From Pseudorhodoferax sp. Leaf267 (GTDB taxonomy: Bacteria; Pseudomonadota; Gammaproteobacteria; Burkholderiales; Burkholderiaceae_C): a stretch of DNA of 64,000 nucleotides. The position numbers and the translations under genes were made by a program. Location: assembly GCF_001422405.1 (NCBI RefSeq), contig NZ_LMMV01000002.1, forward strand, positions 62,001 to 126,000, read 5' to 3'. Below are positions 29,331-38,940 of this stretch, one piece after another; position 1 is the stretch's first letter, and each line of letters begins with the position of its first letter. Below the pieces are notes generated by a model, which saw nothing but the letters and a program-made list of their open reading frames with translations, ran no database searches and was not told the origin of the DNA.

Positions 29331-29867
29331 ATGGGCTACAGCAAGGAAGACATTCCGGACCATTTCATGCGGCGCTGGCAGGACTACGCGGACCTGATGG
29401 CCAAGGCCGCGAACGTGCCGGCCGCCTTGGTGATGCGCGTATGGCCCGAGCAGATCGAGGTGCTCGTCGCCAGCGTCAGCGACGGCAACCCCTACGACGC
29501 GCAGGAGATGAGCGACCTGGGCACGGGCCTGTACTGCGAGACCGTCATGTCCACGCGCCAGATGCTGTCGGTGCCCGATGCGCTGTCCAGCCCCGCATGG
29601 GCGCACAACCCCGACGTCGCGCTCGGCATGGTGTGCTACCTGGGGCTGCCGCTGGTCTGGCCGGACGACAGCATCTTCGGCACCGTCTGCATCCTCGACA
29701 CCCACGCGGGCGGCTTCAGCGCAGCCGCGCACACGCTGCTGCAGCAGCTCAAGAACACCATCGAGGCCGATTTCCGCGCGATCGGTGCGCCCGACGGCGA
29801 CGACGGCCACCCTGAACTCGCCAGCCGGTTCGAGGCAAGCGCGCGCGCCATGGCAGGGGGCCGTTAG
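29331..29867 (+). CDS. Stand-alone GAF-domain protein
   Basis: 178 residues forming a single GAF domain. Family pattern: MAKAANVPAALVMRVWPEQIEV, GLYCETVMSTRQML, LGMVCYLGLPLVWPDDSIFGTVCILD. GAF domains bind small ligands or chromophores; no CBCR-type or phytochrome-type chromophore motif is convincing here, although Cys residues are present. GGGAG lies about six bases upstream of ATG 29331. It precedes the GGDEF-EAL gene by 19 bp, so it probably modulates that enzyme or arose by splitting of its sensor region. Confidence 0.87.
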   Translation: MGYSKEDIPDHFMRRWQDYADLMAKAANVPAALVMRVWPEQIEVLVASVSDGNPYDAQEMSDLGTGLYCETVMSTRQMLSVPDALSSPAWAHNPDVALGMVCYLGLPLVWPDDSIFGTVCILDTHAGGFSAAAHTLLQQLKNTIEADFRAIGAPDGDDGHPELASRFEASARAMAGGR

Positions 29868-29886
29868 CCCCAGCAGGAGACCGAGG

Positions 29887-32187
29887 GTGAACAGCCACGC
29901 CATTCCCAAGGTCTACCTGCGCAAGTGGCGCAGCACGGTGCAGACGCTGGCGGCCCTGCGCGAAGGGCAGGTCGCCACGTTGGCCGGCCTGGACGCGCAG
30001 GGGCAGCTGGTCGTGCTGCTGGCCGAGGGCGGTGGCGAGTCGGGCCGCGTGCTCGGGCTGGACGCGCACGAATGGGACGCCGTGCGGTCCCGGGCGCCGC
30101 TGGCCAGCGCGGAGGGCGAGGGCAGCTGCTGCGTCGTGTCCGTGCTCTGGCCGGACCAGTCGCTGTACGGCGTGCTGTCGGTCCGCAACGCCGCAGCCGA
30201 TGCGTTCGACGCGCCGTGGCAGCAGCTCATGCAGCAGATGCGGCTCTTCATCGAAAGCGACCTGCGCACCATCCACTACGTGCGGCTGGTGGAGCAGCAC
30301 AAGGAGCAGCTCGAGGGCGACATCCAGCAGCGCAACCGCGAGCTGCTGCAGGTCAACGAGCGCCTGGCTGGCGAGCTCGACAAGACCCGGCGGCTCGGCG
30401 ATGTGATGCGCACGCTCACGACCAGCGGCGACGGAGGCTACGGCGAGACCTACTTTCGCAACCTGGTGCAGCAGCTGGCGCAGTTGTTCGGCGGCGACCA
30501 CGCACTGGTATCGGTGGTGTCTCCGGACAAGCCCGGCCATGCGGTCACGCTCGCGGCGTACTCGGACGGGCGCTGGCGCGCCGGCTTCAGCTACCCGCTG
30601 CAGGATGGGCCCTGCCTGAACCTGCTGGGCCGGCGGCACGTGCTGGTGCCCCAGGGGCTGGGCCGGCGCTACCCGCGCGCGCGCCTGCCGCGGCTGCTGC
30701 CGGCTGACAGCTACGTCGGCGTGCAGCTGTGCGATGCGCGTGGTGGCGCGATCGGCATGCTGGTCGTCATGGGCCGCGGCGAGCTGCCCGACAGCCAGCT
30801 GGCCCTGCAGTTCATGGAACTGATGGCCACACGCACCAGCACCGAGATCCAGCGCATGCGCGCCGAGCAGCATTTGCGCCGCCTGAGCGAGGAAGACCAG
30901 CTCACCGGGCTGCTGAGCCGCGGTGCCTTCCTCGAGCGGCTGCACGGCGCGGTGGCGCAGGCGGCGGCCAGCGCCGGCTCGCTGGCGGTGCTGTTCATCG
31001 ACATGGACAACTTCAAGACCGTCAACGACTCGCTGGGCCACGACCTGGGCGATGCGCTGCTGGTGCAGGCCGGGCAACGCATCCAGATGTGCTTTCGCGG
31101 CAGCGACATCGTGGCCCGGCTCGGCGGCGACGAGTTCGCCGCGCTGGTAGTGGCCGCGGACGAGGCGCAGCTGGCGGCGCTGTGCGCGCGCATCGTGCAG
31201 CGCTTCGGCGATGCCTTCTTCTGCGAAGGCCATGAGCTGTTCGTCTCGGTGAGCATCGGCGTCAGCCAGTACCCAGGCCATGGCCAGGATGCGCAGGCGC
31301 TGCTGCGCATGGCCGACGTGGCCATGTACCAGGCCAAGGACAAGGGCAAGAACCAGGTTCAGTTCTACACGACGCTGCTCAAGGACAAAGTCCAGCACGA
31401 CCTGCACATGGGCACGCGGCTGCGTCATGCGCTCATCGAGAAGCAGCTGCTGGTGTTCTACCAGCCGCAGGTGGATACGCGCAGCCGCCTGATCGTCGGC
31501 GCCGAGGCGCTGCTGCGCTGGCAGGACGAGGAGCAGGGCCCCGTGCCGCCCACCGAGTTCATCGCGCTGGCCCAGCGCACCGGCAACATTGAAGCCCTGG
31601 GCGAGCTCGTCACCAGCGTGGTGGCCGGCCACCTGCGGGCCTGGCGCGACGCAGGGCTGGCCGTGCCGCCCATCGCCGTGAACGTGTCGCCGAGCCAGCT
31701 GCGCTGCGCCAGCTTTGCGAGCGGGCTGGAGCGGATGCTGCGGGCCCATGCGCTGAGCCCGTCCATGCTGACCATCGAGCTGACGGAGGACGCCTTGATG
31801 CGCAGCGGCGACGCCGGCATGGGCCCGCTGGACGAGCTGGCGCAGCGCGGCTTTCGGCTCAGCATCGATGACTTCGGCACCGGTTACTCCTCGCTGTCCT
31901 ACCTGCGCAGCATGCCGATCCGCGAAGTCAAGATCGACCGCAGCTTCATCCACGGCATTGCCCAGCGCAACGACGACCGCGCCATCGCCGCCGCGATCTT
32001 GAGCCTGGCCGGGACGCTCGAGCTGGACGTGGTGGCCGAAGGGGTGGAGGACGAGTCGCAGCTCATGGTGCTGGATGCGCTGGGCTGCCGCGTCGCGCAG
32101 GGCTACCTGTTCCACCAGCCGATGCCCGAGGCGCAGTTCCGTGCGCTGCTGGCCGCGCCCGTGCGCGCGGCGGCACCCGCGCCCTGA
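29887..32187 (+). CDS. GGDEF-EAL bifunctional c-di-GMP enzyme with GAF-like sensor
   Basis: 766 residues from a GTG at 29887 placed eight bases after AGGAGA. Sensor region about 1-320 includes two GAF-like stretches separated by a coiled coil (EQHKEQLEGDIQQRNREL). The GGDEF domain (340-500) has an intact RLGGDEFAAL at 411-420 and an RxxD inhibitory site (RGSD) five residues upstream, so cyclase activity and product feedback are plausible. The EAL domain (510-760) has GAEALLRW, NVSPSQL, IDDFGTGYSSLSYL, VKIDRSFI and AEGVED, all the usual catalytic elements. Both activities could be present, with the sensor deciding the balance. Cytoplasmic; no membrane segment seen. Confidence 0.94.
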   Translation: MNSHAIPKVYLRKWRSTVQTLAALREGQVATLAGLDAQGQLVVLLAEGGGESGRVLGLDAHEWDAVRSRAPLASAEGEGSCCVVSVLWPDQSLYGVLSVRNAAADAFDAPWQQLMQQMRLFIESDLRTIHYVRLVEQHKEQLEGDIQQRNRELLQVNERLAGELDKTRRLGDVMRTLTTSGDGGYGETYFRNLVQQLAQLFGGDHALVSVVSPDKPGHAVTLAAYSDGRWRAGFSYPLQDGPCLNLLGRRHVLVPQGLGRRYPRARLPRLLPADSYVGVQLCDARGGAIGMLVVMGRGELPDSQLALQFMELMATRTSTEIQRMRAEQHLRRLSEEDQLTGLLSRGAFLERLHGAVAQAAASAGSLAVLFIDMDNFKTVNDSLGHDLGDALLVQAGQRIQMCFRGSDIVARLGGDEFAALVVAADEAQLAALCARIVQRFGDAFFCEGHELFVSVSIGVSQYPGHGQDAQALLRMADVAMYQAKDKGKNQVQFYTTLLKDKVQHDLHMGTRLRHALIEKQLLVFYQPQVDTRSRLIVGAEALLRWQDEEQGPVPPTEFIALAQRTGNIEALGELVTSVVAGHLRAWRDAGLAVPPIAVNVSPSQLRCASFASGLERMLRAHALSPSMLTIELTEDALMRSGDAGMGPLDELAQRGFRLSIDDFGTGYSSLSYLRSMPIREVKIDRSFIHGIAQRNDDRAIAAAILSLAGTLELDVVAEGVEDESQLMVLDALGCRVAQGYLFHQPMPEAQFRALLAAPVRAAAPAP

Positions 32188-32193
32188 ACGCCG

Positions 32194-32691
32194 TCAGCGG
32201 CTCAGCCAAAAGCCGCGGTGCGTGGCCAGCATCTCGGCCTGGACCTCGGGCACCGGGCCGACCACCGCCACCGGCCGCTGGCCGCGCGCGAACACTTCGC
32301 GGCAGGGCAGGGACAGCGTGGGGTTCTCCGGGTGGGCGCCGGTAAGCGCCAGCAGGGCCGTCTCTTCGGCGCCGTAGACCACCCGGCCGATGCCGGCCCA
32401 ATAGACGGTGCCGGCGCACATGGCGCATGGCTCGAAGGTGGTGACCAGCGTGCACTGCGCGAGGTAGGCGCCCGGGTAGTTGGCCGCCGCCTGCCGCGCC
32501 AGCGTGGACTCCGCATGGTTCACCGTGTCGATGTTGCCCTGCTCGGCCAGCACGGTCTCGCCGTCGGGCGCGAGCAGCAGCGCGCCGAACGGGTGCCGGC
32601 CCATGGCCATGGCGCGGCGGGCCACGCTGTCGGCGCGGCGCAGGTGGCGGGCGAGCTGGTCGGCGGTGAGCGGGGGCGCGGTGTCAGGCAT
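32194..32691 (-). CDS. CMP/dCMP-type nucleoside deaminase (GuaD/TadA-like)
   Basis: 165 residues of the cytidine-deaminase-like zinc family. Zinc and catalytic motifs: NHAESTLARQA (His and the proton-shuttle Glu) and FEPCAMCAGTVYWAG (two Cys ligands). The pattern HPFGALLLAPDG and the overall length resemble bacterial guanine or nucleoside deaminases more than TadA. A second, unrelated guanine deaminase (amidohydrolase type) lies at 47-48.5 kb, so this may act on another base or nucleoside. It ends six bases past the GGDEF-EAL stop on the opposite strand. Confidence 0.88.
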   Translation of the reverse strand: MPDTAPPLTADQLARHLRRADSVARRAMAMGRHPFGALLLAPDGETVLAEQGNIDTVNHAESTLARQAAANYPGAYLAQCTLVTTFEPCAMCAGTVYWAGIGRVVYGAEETALLALTGAHPENPTLSLPCREVFARGQRPVAVVGPVPEVQAEMLATHRGFWLSR

Positions 32692-32700
32692 CGGCCGAGC

Positions 32701-33675
32701 TTAGCGCCACTGCAGCAGCAGCGACCAGGGCTGGCGGCTCATGTGGCGCTCGATGCCGGCCGGCGCGCTGGGCAGGTAGCTCGGGTCCAGCAGCCGCGTG
32801 CCGGGTGCGAAGTCCAGCCGCCGGCGCGTGACCGACTGCAGCACGTTGCCGCCCACGGCCTCGAATCCGCCCGCGTCGACCTGCACGACGACGTCGCAGT
32901 GCATGGGCAGGCTTTCGCCGATGCCGACGTTGCGCTCGGCCAGCTGGGCGCCCAGGGCTTCGAAGCTGTCCAGCCCCGCGGCGCGGCCGCGCGCCTGGCA
33001 AACCAGGTCGCCCACGCGTGGCGGCGTGCGCAGCAGGTCGCAGGCACGCAGCGCGTAGGGCGTGGCGGTGCCAGCAGCCTCTTGCTGGCCGGCTGTCCAG
33101 GCCGCAGCAGCGTAGTCGGCATGGGCCTCCGAAAACGTGAACTCGTGCGTGGCGAGCCCGGCCTCGCGTGCCAGCCAGCTCACGAAGGCCGCGGACCACG
33201 GCGTGTCCACCACGGCAACCCGGTCCAGTGCCGCGGCGATGGCGCTCTGTTCGGCGGATGTGAGGCCCTGGTCGTGGCCCGCGCCCAAGCCGTGCAGGCG
33301 CGCGGCCGAGGCCAGTTCCACGGCCTGCAGCAGCAGCCCCCGGTCGGCGGGCCATAGCGCGCCGAAGCGCACCAGCGAGGGCAGGCGTTGCGCAGGGTCC
33401 ACCGCCTGCCAGTAGCCCATCACGCGCTGCCACGGCGGCGGCGTGAACAGCCCGCGTGGGCTGTCCTCGGCCTCGTAGGCACCGGCCTGGGTCAGCCGGC
33501 CGTGGGCGTCCAGCGTCTGCTGCCCCCAGGCCAGGTGTTCGCGCTCGGCGGCCTGGGCCATGGCCAGCGCGCGCGGTGGCGGCGGCACGTCAGCCGTGGC
33601 CTGGCACAGGCCGGCGGCCTGGGCGCCGGCCGCGCCGCACAGCATCAAGGCGCAGAGCAGGAGGGGGCGGGCCAT
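32701..33675 (-). CDS. Secreted DUF2272-like protein
   Basis: 324 residues with a signal peptide (MARPLLLCALMLCGAAGAQA). The region VDTPWSAAFVSWLAREAG, then SEAHADYAAAAW, ACDLLRTPPRVGDLVC and MHCDVVVQVD matches the pattern of DUF2272, proteins thought to resemble NlpC/P60-CHAP folds. Function unknown; cell-wall peptide hydrolysis is possible, but a catalytic Cys in the expected place is not clear. It precedes the deaminase by 9 bp on the same strand and may be co-transcribed. Confidence 0.78.
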   Translation of the reverse strand: MARPLLLCALMLCGAAGAQAAGLCQATADVPPPPRALAMAQAAEREHLAWGQQTLDAHGRLTQAGAYEAEDSPRGLFTPPPWQRVMGYWQAVDPAQRLPSLVRFGALWPADRGLLLQAVELASAARLHGLGAGHDQGLTSAEQSAIAAALDRVAVVDTPWSAAFVSWLAREAGLATHEFTFSEAHADYAAAAWTAGQQEAAGTATPYALRACDLLRTPPRVGDLVCQARGRAAGLDSFEALGAQLAERNVGIGESLPMHCDVVVQVDAGGFEAVGGNVLQSVTRRRLDFAPGTRLLDPSYLPSAPAGIERHMSRQPWSLLLQWR

Positions 33676-33724
33676 GGCGCGCGAGCATAGCCGCGCCGCG
33701 CATGGCCCGGGAGCGATGAGGCGA

Positions 33725-34492
33725 TCAGGCGTTCTGCGAACCGCGGTGCGCCCAGCCCGTGGTGTGCTTCTCGATGAAGCTGAAGAGCTCGTACATCACC
33801 ATCGCCATGGCGCCCACCACCAGCAGGCCGGCAAAGGCCAGGCCCATCTGCATGGCCGAGCCGGCCGAGATCAGCAGGTAGCCGATGCCCTCGTTGGCGG
33901 CCGTCATCTCCGACACCGTGGTGCCCACGAAGGCCAGCGTGATCGCAACCTTGAGCGAGCCGTAGAAGTAGGGCATGGAGCGCGGCAGGCCGACCTTCAT
34001 GAGCACGTCCCAGCGCTTGGCGCCCAGCACGCGCAGCACGTCTTCCAATTCCGGCTCCAGCGTGGCCAGGCCGGTCGCGATGTTCACCATGATGGGGAAG
34101 AACGAGATCAGGAAGGCCGTGAGGATCGCCGGACCCACGCCGATGCCGAACCACACCACGAGGATGGGTACGAAGGCGGCCTTGGGCAGCGCGTTGAAGG
34201 CCGTCATGAGCGGGTACACCGCCGCATACGCCAGGCGCGAGCTGCCGATCACGAAGCCCAGCAGCACGCCGACCACGATGGCCAGGCCAAAGCCCGCCAT
34301 CGTCACCCAGAAGGTGCGCCAGGCATGGCCGGCGATGATGGTCTTGAACTCCCAGAACTGCTCCCAGATGCGCATCGGGCTCGGGAAGATGAATTCGGAG
34401 ACATTGAAGGCCGAGCAGATGAACTGCCACAGCATGATGACCACCACCAGCAGCAGCCAGGGCGACCAGGCTTCGACGTACTTCTTGTTCAT
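33725..34492 (-). CDS. ABC importer permease, NitT/TauT/SsuC type
   Basis: 255 residues with about six membrane segments (first WLLLVVVIMLWQFICSAF). The EAA loop reads VLRVLGAKRWDVLMKVGLPRSMPYF, where the ATPase docks. Family members import nitrate, taurine, alkanesulfonates, thiamine precursors or pyrimidine-like compounds. The ATG at 34492 overlaps the ATPase stop by four bases. Third gene of an importer operon running binding protein, ATPase, permease. Confidence 0.93.
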   Translation of the reverse strand: MNKKYVEAWSPWLLLVVVIMLWQFICSAFNVSEFIFPSPMRIWEQFWEFKTIIAGHAWRTFWVTMAGFGLAIVVGVLLGFVIGSSRLAYAAVYPLMTAFNALPKAAFVPILVVWFGIGVGPAILTAFLISFFPIMVNIATGLATLEPELEDVLRVLGAKRWDVLMKVGLPRSMPYFYGSLKVAITLAFVGTTVSEMTAANEGIGYLLISAGSAMQMGLAFAGLLVVGAMAMVMYELFSFIEKHTTGWAHRGSQNA

Positions 34493-35331
34493 ACGGGCAA
34501 TGCGTTTTCCGAGGGCTTGGCAGCACCGCTGCGAATGGCACCGATGTGGCTGCGCAGCTCCAGCACGATGTCGGTGAACTCCTTGGTGTAGGTCACTTCC
34601 AGCTCGCGCGGGCGCGCCAGCTCGATCTCGCGCTTGACGACGAAGCGGCCCGGGCTCTTGCTCATCACGTAGACCGTGTCGGCCAGGAACACCGACTCGC
34701 GCAGGTCGTGCGTGACCAGGATCACGTTGAACTGCTGCTCGGTCCACAGGTCGCGCAGGATGCACCACAGCTCCTCGCGCGTGAAGGCGTCCAGCGCGCC
34801 GAAGGGCTCGTCCAGCAGCAGCATCTTGGGCTCGTGGATCAGGGCGCGGCAGATACTGGCGCGCTGCTGCATGCCGCCCGACAGCTGCCAGGGGAACTTG
34901 TCTTCGTAGCCCGCCAGGCCCACCTTCTGCAGCAGCTGGCGGGCGCGCTCCTCGTACTGCTTGCGGTTCTTCTTGAAGCTGGAGCGGTAGGGCTCCACGA
35001 TCTCCAGCGGCAGCAGCACGTTGTCGACCGTGGTACGCCAGGGCAGCAGCGAGGGCGCCTGGAAGGCCATGCCCGAGATCTTCAGCGGGCCGGTGACCGG
35101 CGCGCCGTCGATCAGGATCTTGCCCATCGACGGCATCTTCAGGCCCGTGGTCAGCTTCATGAAGGTCGACTTGCCGCAGCCCGAAGGCCCGACGATGGCG
35201 ATGAACTCGCCACGCCTGACCTTCAGGTCGATGGCCTCGACGGCAAAGTGGTTCTCGCGCAGCAGCTGCTCGTTGTAGGCGAGCCAGACATCACGGAAGT
35301 CGACGAAGTAAGGGGCTTGGGTAGGCGGCAT
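34489..35331 (-). CDS. ABC importer ATPase, NitT/TauT type
   Basis: 280 residues. Walker A GPSGCGKST, Q-loop in GMAFQAPSLLPW, signature LSGGMQQR, Walker B MLLLDEPFGALD, and the switch His in ILVTHDLRES. The C-terminal 40 residues (RELEVTYTKEFTDIVLELRSHIG) are typical of this subfamily. It overlaps the permease by four bases and starts 13 bp after the binding-protein stop. Confidence 0.94.
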   Translation of the reverse strand: MPPTQAPYFVDFRDVWLAYNEQLLRENHFAVEAIDLKVRRGEFIAIVGPSGCGKSTFMKLTTGLKMPSMGKILIDGAPVTGPLKISGMAFQAPSLLPWRTTVDNVLLPLEIVEPYRSSFKKNRKQYEERARQLLQKVGLAGYEDKFPWQLSGGMQQRASICRALIHEPKMLLLDEPFGALDAFTREELWCILRDLWTEQQFNVILVTHDLRESVFLADTVYVMSKSPGRFVVKREIELARPRELEVTYTKEFTDIVLELRSHIGAIRSGAAKPSENALPV

Positions 35332-35344
35332 CGGGGTGCGGCCC

Positions 35345-36373
35345 TTACTTCTTGGGCAGCACGTTGAGTTCCGCCGCGCTGGGCAGGAACGAGGCGTTCC
35401 AGATGGCTTCCGGGTTCACGCGCGTCTTGGTGCCGAAGGCGTCGGACACCTGCGAGGCCATCAGCGTGAGGCGCGGGCCGTTGACCTGGCCGAAGCCCTC
35501 GGCGCGGGCATTGGGGCTGTTGACCACGGTGTCGATGGCCAGCTGCAAACGGCGCGTTTCCATCGGCACGTTGATGATGCCGTCGCGTGCCTTCACGTCG
35601 GCAATGGCGGCGGCGGGGTTGGCGATCACGTCCTTGGCGCCCTTGGCAAACGCGGAGAGGAAAGCCTTCACGGCGGCCGGGTTCTCCTTGACCATCTTGG
35701 GCGAGGCGATGACCACGTTGCCGTACAGCTTCACGCCGTACTGGGGGTAGGGCAGCACGACCACGTCCTCGGCCTTCACGCCGCGGGCTTCCAGGTTCAA
35801 CAGTGAGGTGAAGGTAAAGCCGGTGATGGCGTCGATGTCGCCGCGCACCAGCATGGTCTCGCGCAGCGGCGGGTCCATGGCCGTCCACTGCACGTTGGCG
35901 ACGTTGTTGGCCTTGGCGAAGATGGGGAAGGCGCGGCGGCCGGCGTCGAACACGGGCGCGCCCAGCTTCTTGCCCGACAGGTCGGCCGGGGTCTTGATCC
36001 CGCTCTTCTTGAGCGCCATGACCGAGGCCGGCGTGTCGTTGTAGACCATCATCACGGCCACCGGCTTGTTCGGTGCGTCGGGGTTGTTGGCGTGGAACTC
36101 CATGAGCGCGGCCAGGTCGGCGAAGCCCATGTCGTAGGCGCCCGAGGCCACGCGCGTCACGGTGCCGCCCGAGCCGTTGCCGGCGTCGATCGTCACGTCC
36201 AGCTTCGCGTCCTTGAAGTAGCCCTTGGCAGCCGGCGTCAGGAAGAGCGCAGCCGGGCCTTCGAAGCGCCAGTCGAGCTGGAACTTGATCGGCGTGTTCT
36301 GGGCGTGCGCGGACAGGCCCATGCTGAGTGCGGACGCGGCGAAAAGGGACTGGAGGAGTTGGCGCTTGTTCAT
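35345..36373 (-). CDS. ABC importer substrate-binding protein (NMT1/THI5-like)
   Basis: 342 residues with a signal peptide (QLLQSLFAASALSMGLSAHAQ). The mature protein has the NMT1/SsuA pattern: KFQLDWRFEGPAALFLTPAAKGYF, then VASGAYDMGFADLAALMEF and KKLGAPVFDAGRRAFPIFAK. Proteins of this group bind aromatic nitrogen heterocycles such as thiamine precursors or pyrimidines, as well as sulfonates. Given the purine genes nearby, a nucleobase-like ligand is conceivable but not shown. First gene of the importer operon. Confidence 0.92.
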   Translation of the reverse strand: MNKRQLLQSLFAASALSMGLSAHAQNTPIKFQLDWRFEGPAALFLTPAAKGYFKDAKLDVTIDAGNGSGGTVTRVASGAYDMGFADLAALMEFHANNPDAPNKPVAVMMVYNDTPASVMALKKSGIKTPADLSGKKLGAPVFDAGRRAFPIFAKANNVANVQWTAMDPPLRETMLVRGDIDAITGFTFTSLLNLEARGVKAEDVVVLPYPQYGVKLYGNVVIASPKMVKENPAAVKAFLSAFAKGAKDVIANPAAAIADVKARDGIINVPMETRRLQLAIDTVVNSPNARAEGFGQVNGPRLTLMASQVSDAFGTKTRVNPEAIWNASFLPSAAELNVLPKK

Positions 36374-36429
36374 CGGTGTGGTGCGGTGAGTGGACCGGGG
36401 ATTCAAGCAATATCGATGCCGGCACGCTA

Positions 36430-36445
36430 TTGGTGCCTTTACCAA
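36430..36445. promoter_or_regulatory. Possible operator upstream of ABC importer operon
   Basis: TTGGT and ACCAA (36430-36434 and 36441-36445) form an inverted repeat with a 6-bp spacer, 57 bp before the start at 36373. It is AT-rich for this genome. Bound regulator unknown. Confidence 0.3.
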
Positions 36446-36456
36446 CAATTGGAAGC

Positions 36457-36494
36457 AAAACGCCCCGCCGCGGTGCACCGCGGCAGGGCGTTTC
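36457..36494 (-). terminator. Intrinsic terminator of maeB
   Basis: A 16-bp stem with one mismatch and a TGCA loop spans 36458-36493 (outer arms AAACGCCC and GGGCGTTT, inner GCCGCGG/CCGCGGC). On the minus strand it is followed by TTTTGC. It lies about 17 bp after the maeB stop and is the strongest terminator in the window. Confidence 0.85.
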
Positions 36495-36509
36495 GGCAGG
36501 GGCTTGCCC

Positions 36510-38807
36510 TTACTTGGTGATGTTGGCGTCTGCTACGGCCAGGGCCGTCATGTTGACCACGCGGCGCACGGTGGCCGATGGCGTGAGCACATGGGCGGGC
36601 TTGGCGGCGCCCAGCAGGATGGGGCCGACCGTGACCCCGTTGGCGCCCGTCATCTTGAGCACGTTGAACAGGATGTTCGCGGCGTCCAGGTTGGGGCAGA
36701 TCAGCAGGTTGGCCTCGCCCGTGAGCTTGCTGTCGGGCAGCACGCTGCGGCGCACCTCTTCGGACAGCGCCGAGTCACCATGCATCTCGCCTTCGCATTC
36801 GACATCGGGCGCCAGCTCGGCGAACAGCTCGCGCGCCTTGCGCATCTTGCGCGCCGAGGCGCGCTCGGACGTGCCGAAGTTGGAATGCGACAGGAACGCC
36901 ACCTTGGGCGGCAGGCCGAAGCGGCGCACCTCTTCGGCGGCCATCACGGCAATCTGGGCCAGCTCTTCGGCTGTGGGGTCGTCGTGCACGTTGGTGTCGG
37001 CCACGAACAGCGTGTACTTGTCCAGCGTCAGTGCGTTCAGCGTGGCGAAGCCGGGGCCGTCCTTCTGCGTGCCCAGCAGCTGGTCCAGGATCTTCAGGTG
37101 GCTGTCGAAGCGGCCGACCAGGCCGCACAGCATGGCGTCGGCATCGCCCAGGTGCACCATGAGCGCGGCGATGGTGGTGTTGGAGCGGCGCACCATGGCC
37201 TTGGCGGCCTCGGGCGTGATGCCGCGCCGGCCCATCAGCGCGTGGTAGGCCTCCCAGTACTGGCGGAAGCGTGGGTCGTTCTCGGGGTCCACGACCTCGG
37301 CGTCGCGCTCCAGGTTCAGGTGCAGGCCGGCCTTCTTGATGCGCGCGGCGATGATGTCCGGCCGGCCGATCAGGATGGGCTTGGCCAGGCCTTCGTCCAC
37401 CGCCAGCTGGGCGGCGCGCAGCACGCGGTCGTCCTCGCCCTCGGCATAGGCCACGCGCTTGTGGGCGGCCAGCTTGGCGGCCGTGAACACCGGGCGCATG
37501 AACATGCCGGTGTGGTAGACGAAGCGCTGCAGGTGCTGGGCGTACGCCTCCAGGTCCTCGATGGGGCGCGTGGCCACGCCGGATGCCGCGGCGGCCTTGG
37601 CCACGGCGGGGGCGATGCGCAGGATCAGCCGCGAGTCGAAGGGCGTGGGGATCAGGTAGTCGGGGCCGAACGAGAGCTCCTTGCCAGCATAGGCGGTGGC
37701 CACTTCCTCGCTAATGTCGGCCTTGGCCAGCTCGGCGATCTGGCGCACGCAGGCCAGCTTCATTTCTTCGGTGATCTTGGTGGCGCCGCAATCCAGGGCG
37801 CCGCGGAAGATGTACGGGAAGCACAGGACGTTGTTGACCTGGTTGGGGTAGTCGGACCGGCCGGTGGCGATGATGCAGTCCGGCCGCACCGCCTTGGCCA
37901 GCTCGGGGCGGATCTCGGGTTCGGGGTTGGCCAGGGCCAGGATGATGGGCTTGTCGGCCATGGTCTTGACCATGTCGGCGGTCAGCACGCCGGCGGCGGA
38001 GCAGCCCAGGAACACGTCGGCGCCGTTGACCGCGTCGGCCAGCGTGCGGGCCGAGGTGTCCTGCGCGTACTTCTCCTTGGACACGTCGAAGCCACCGGGG
38101 CGGCCCTGGTAGATCACGCCCTTGGAGTCCACCGCGTAGATGTTCTTGCGCTGCACGCCCAGGCCGACCATCACGTCCAGGCAGGCGATGGCGGCGGCGC
38201 CGGCGCCGGAGACGGCGACCTTCACGTCCTCGATCTTCTTGCTCACCAGTTCCAGCCCGTTGAGCAGGGCGGCCGAGGAGATGATGGCCGTGCCGTGCTG
38301 GTCGTCATGGAACACCGGGATGTTCATGCGCTCGCGCAGCTTCTGCTCGATGTAGAAGCACTCGGGCGCCTTGATGTCTTCCAGGTTCACGCCGCCCAGC
38401 GTGGGCTCCATGGCGGCGATGATCTCGACCAGCTTGTCGGGGTCGTTCTCGGCCAGTTCGATGTCGAACACGTCGATGCCGGCGAACTTCTTGAACAAGC
38501 AGCCCTTGCCTTCCATCACCGGCTTGGAGGCCAGAGGCCCGATGTTGCCCAGGCCGAGCACGGCCGTGCCGTTCGTGATCACGCCGACGAGGTTGCCGCG
38601 CGAGGTGTATTCGGCCGCCAGGCTGGGGTCGGCCTCGATGTCCAGGCAGGGGTACGCCACGCCAGGGGAATAGGCCAGCGACAGGTCGCGCTGGTTCAGC
38701 AACGGCTTGGTGGGCGTGACCGAAATCTTGCCCTTGCTGGGGGCGCGGTGGTACTCGCGCGCGGCGTCGCGCAGGGCCTGCTCGGCGGGTGACAACTCTT
38801 TGCTCAC
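36510..38807 (-). CDS. maeB: NADP-dependent malic enzyme with phosphotransacetylase-like domain
   Basis: 765 residues, the usual size for MaeB. The N-terminal malic domain ([47 protein letters not shown]) is followed by NAD(P) binding around [19 protein letters not shown], then a C-terminal phosphotransacetylase-like half (430-765) that in related enzymes is regulatory and binds acetyl-CoA rather than being catalytic. It converts malate to pyruvate with NADPH. Start is a GTG with AGGAG seven bases upstream; an overlapping ATG two bases upstream is out of frame. Divergent from xdhC. Confidence 0.96.
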   Translation of the reverse strand: MSKELSPAEQALRDAAREYHRAPSKGKISVTPTKPLLNQRDLSLAYSPGVAYPCLDIEADPSLAAEYTSRGNLVGVITNGTAVLGLGNIGPLASKPVMEGKGCLFKKFAGIDVFDIELAENDPDKLVEIIAAMEPTLGGVNLEDIKAPECFYIEQKLRERMNIPVFHDDQHGTAIISSAALLNGLELVSKKIEDVKVAVSGAGAAAIACLDVMVGLGVQRKNIYAVDSKGVIYQGRPGGFDVSKEKYAQDTSARTLADAVNGADVFLGCSAAGVLTADMVKTMADKPIILALANPEPEIRPELAKAVRPDCIIATGRSDYPNQVNNVLCFPYIFRGALDCGATKITEEMKLACVRQIAELAKADISEEVATAYAGKELSFGPDYLIPTPFDSRLILRIAPAVAKAAAASGVATRPIEDLEAYAQHLQRFVYHTGMFMRPVFTAAKLAAHKRVAYAEGEDDRVLRAAQLAVDEGLAKPILIGRPDIIAARIKKAGLHLNLERDAEVVDPENDPRFRQYWEAYHALMGRRGITPEAAKAMVRRSNTTIAALMVHLGDADAMLCGLVGRFDSHLKILDQLLGTQKDGPGFATLNALTLDKYTLFVADTNVHDDPTAEELAQIAVMAAEEVRRFGLPPKVAFLSHSNFGTSERASARKMRKARELFAELAPDVECEGEMHGDSALSEEVRRSVLPDSKLTGEANLLICPNLDAANILFNVLKMTGANGVTVGPILLGAAKPAHVLTPSATVRRVVNMTALAVADANITK

Positions 38808-38894
38808 ATTGGACTCCTCGTAAGAAAACGCGGGGGCTAGCCTACTCCATGCATGGCCGCATTCCGGCCCGTGTTCATAGGGAATTACCAGTTG

Positions 38895-38903
38895 TTCGTA
38901 TAC
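38895..38903. promoter_or_regulatory. TTCGTATAC site upstream of xdhC
   Basis: The nine bases TTCGTATAC, part of the palindrome CGTATACG, lie 38 bp before the xdhC start in the 133-bp divergent region with maeB. The same nine bases lie inside the promoter of the GntR/FCD regulator at 51301-51309. FCD-type GntR proteins often bind GT-N2-AC cores. A shared operator is inferred, not proven. Confidence 0.4.
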
Positions 38904-38940
38904 GTGCGGTCACATACCGCGCGGCATCACGGCATGCAGA

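Noticed and set aside
36390-38792. An 800-codon plus-strand frame antisense to maeB
   Set aside because: Same shadow effect; composition is unlike a protein and it spans the maeB terminator.
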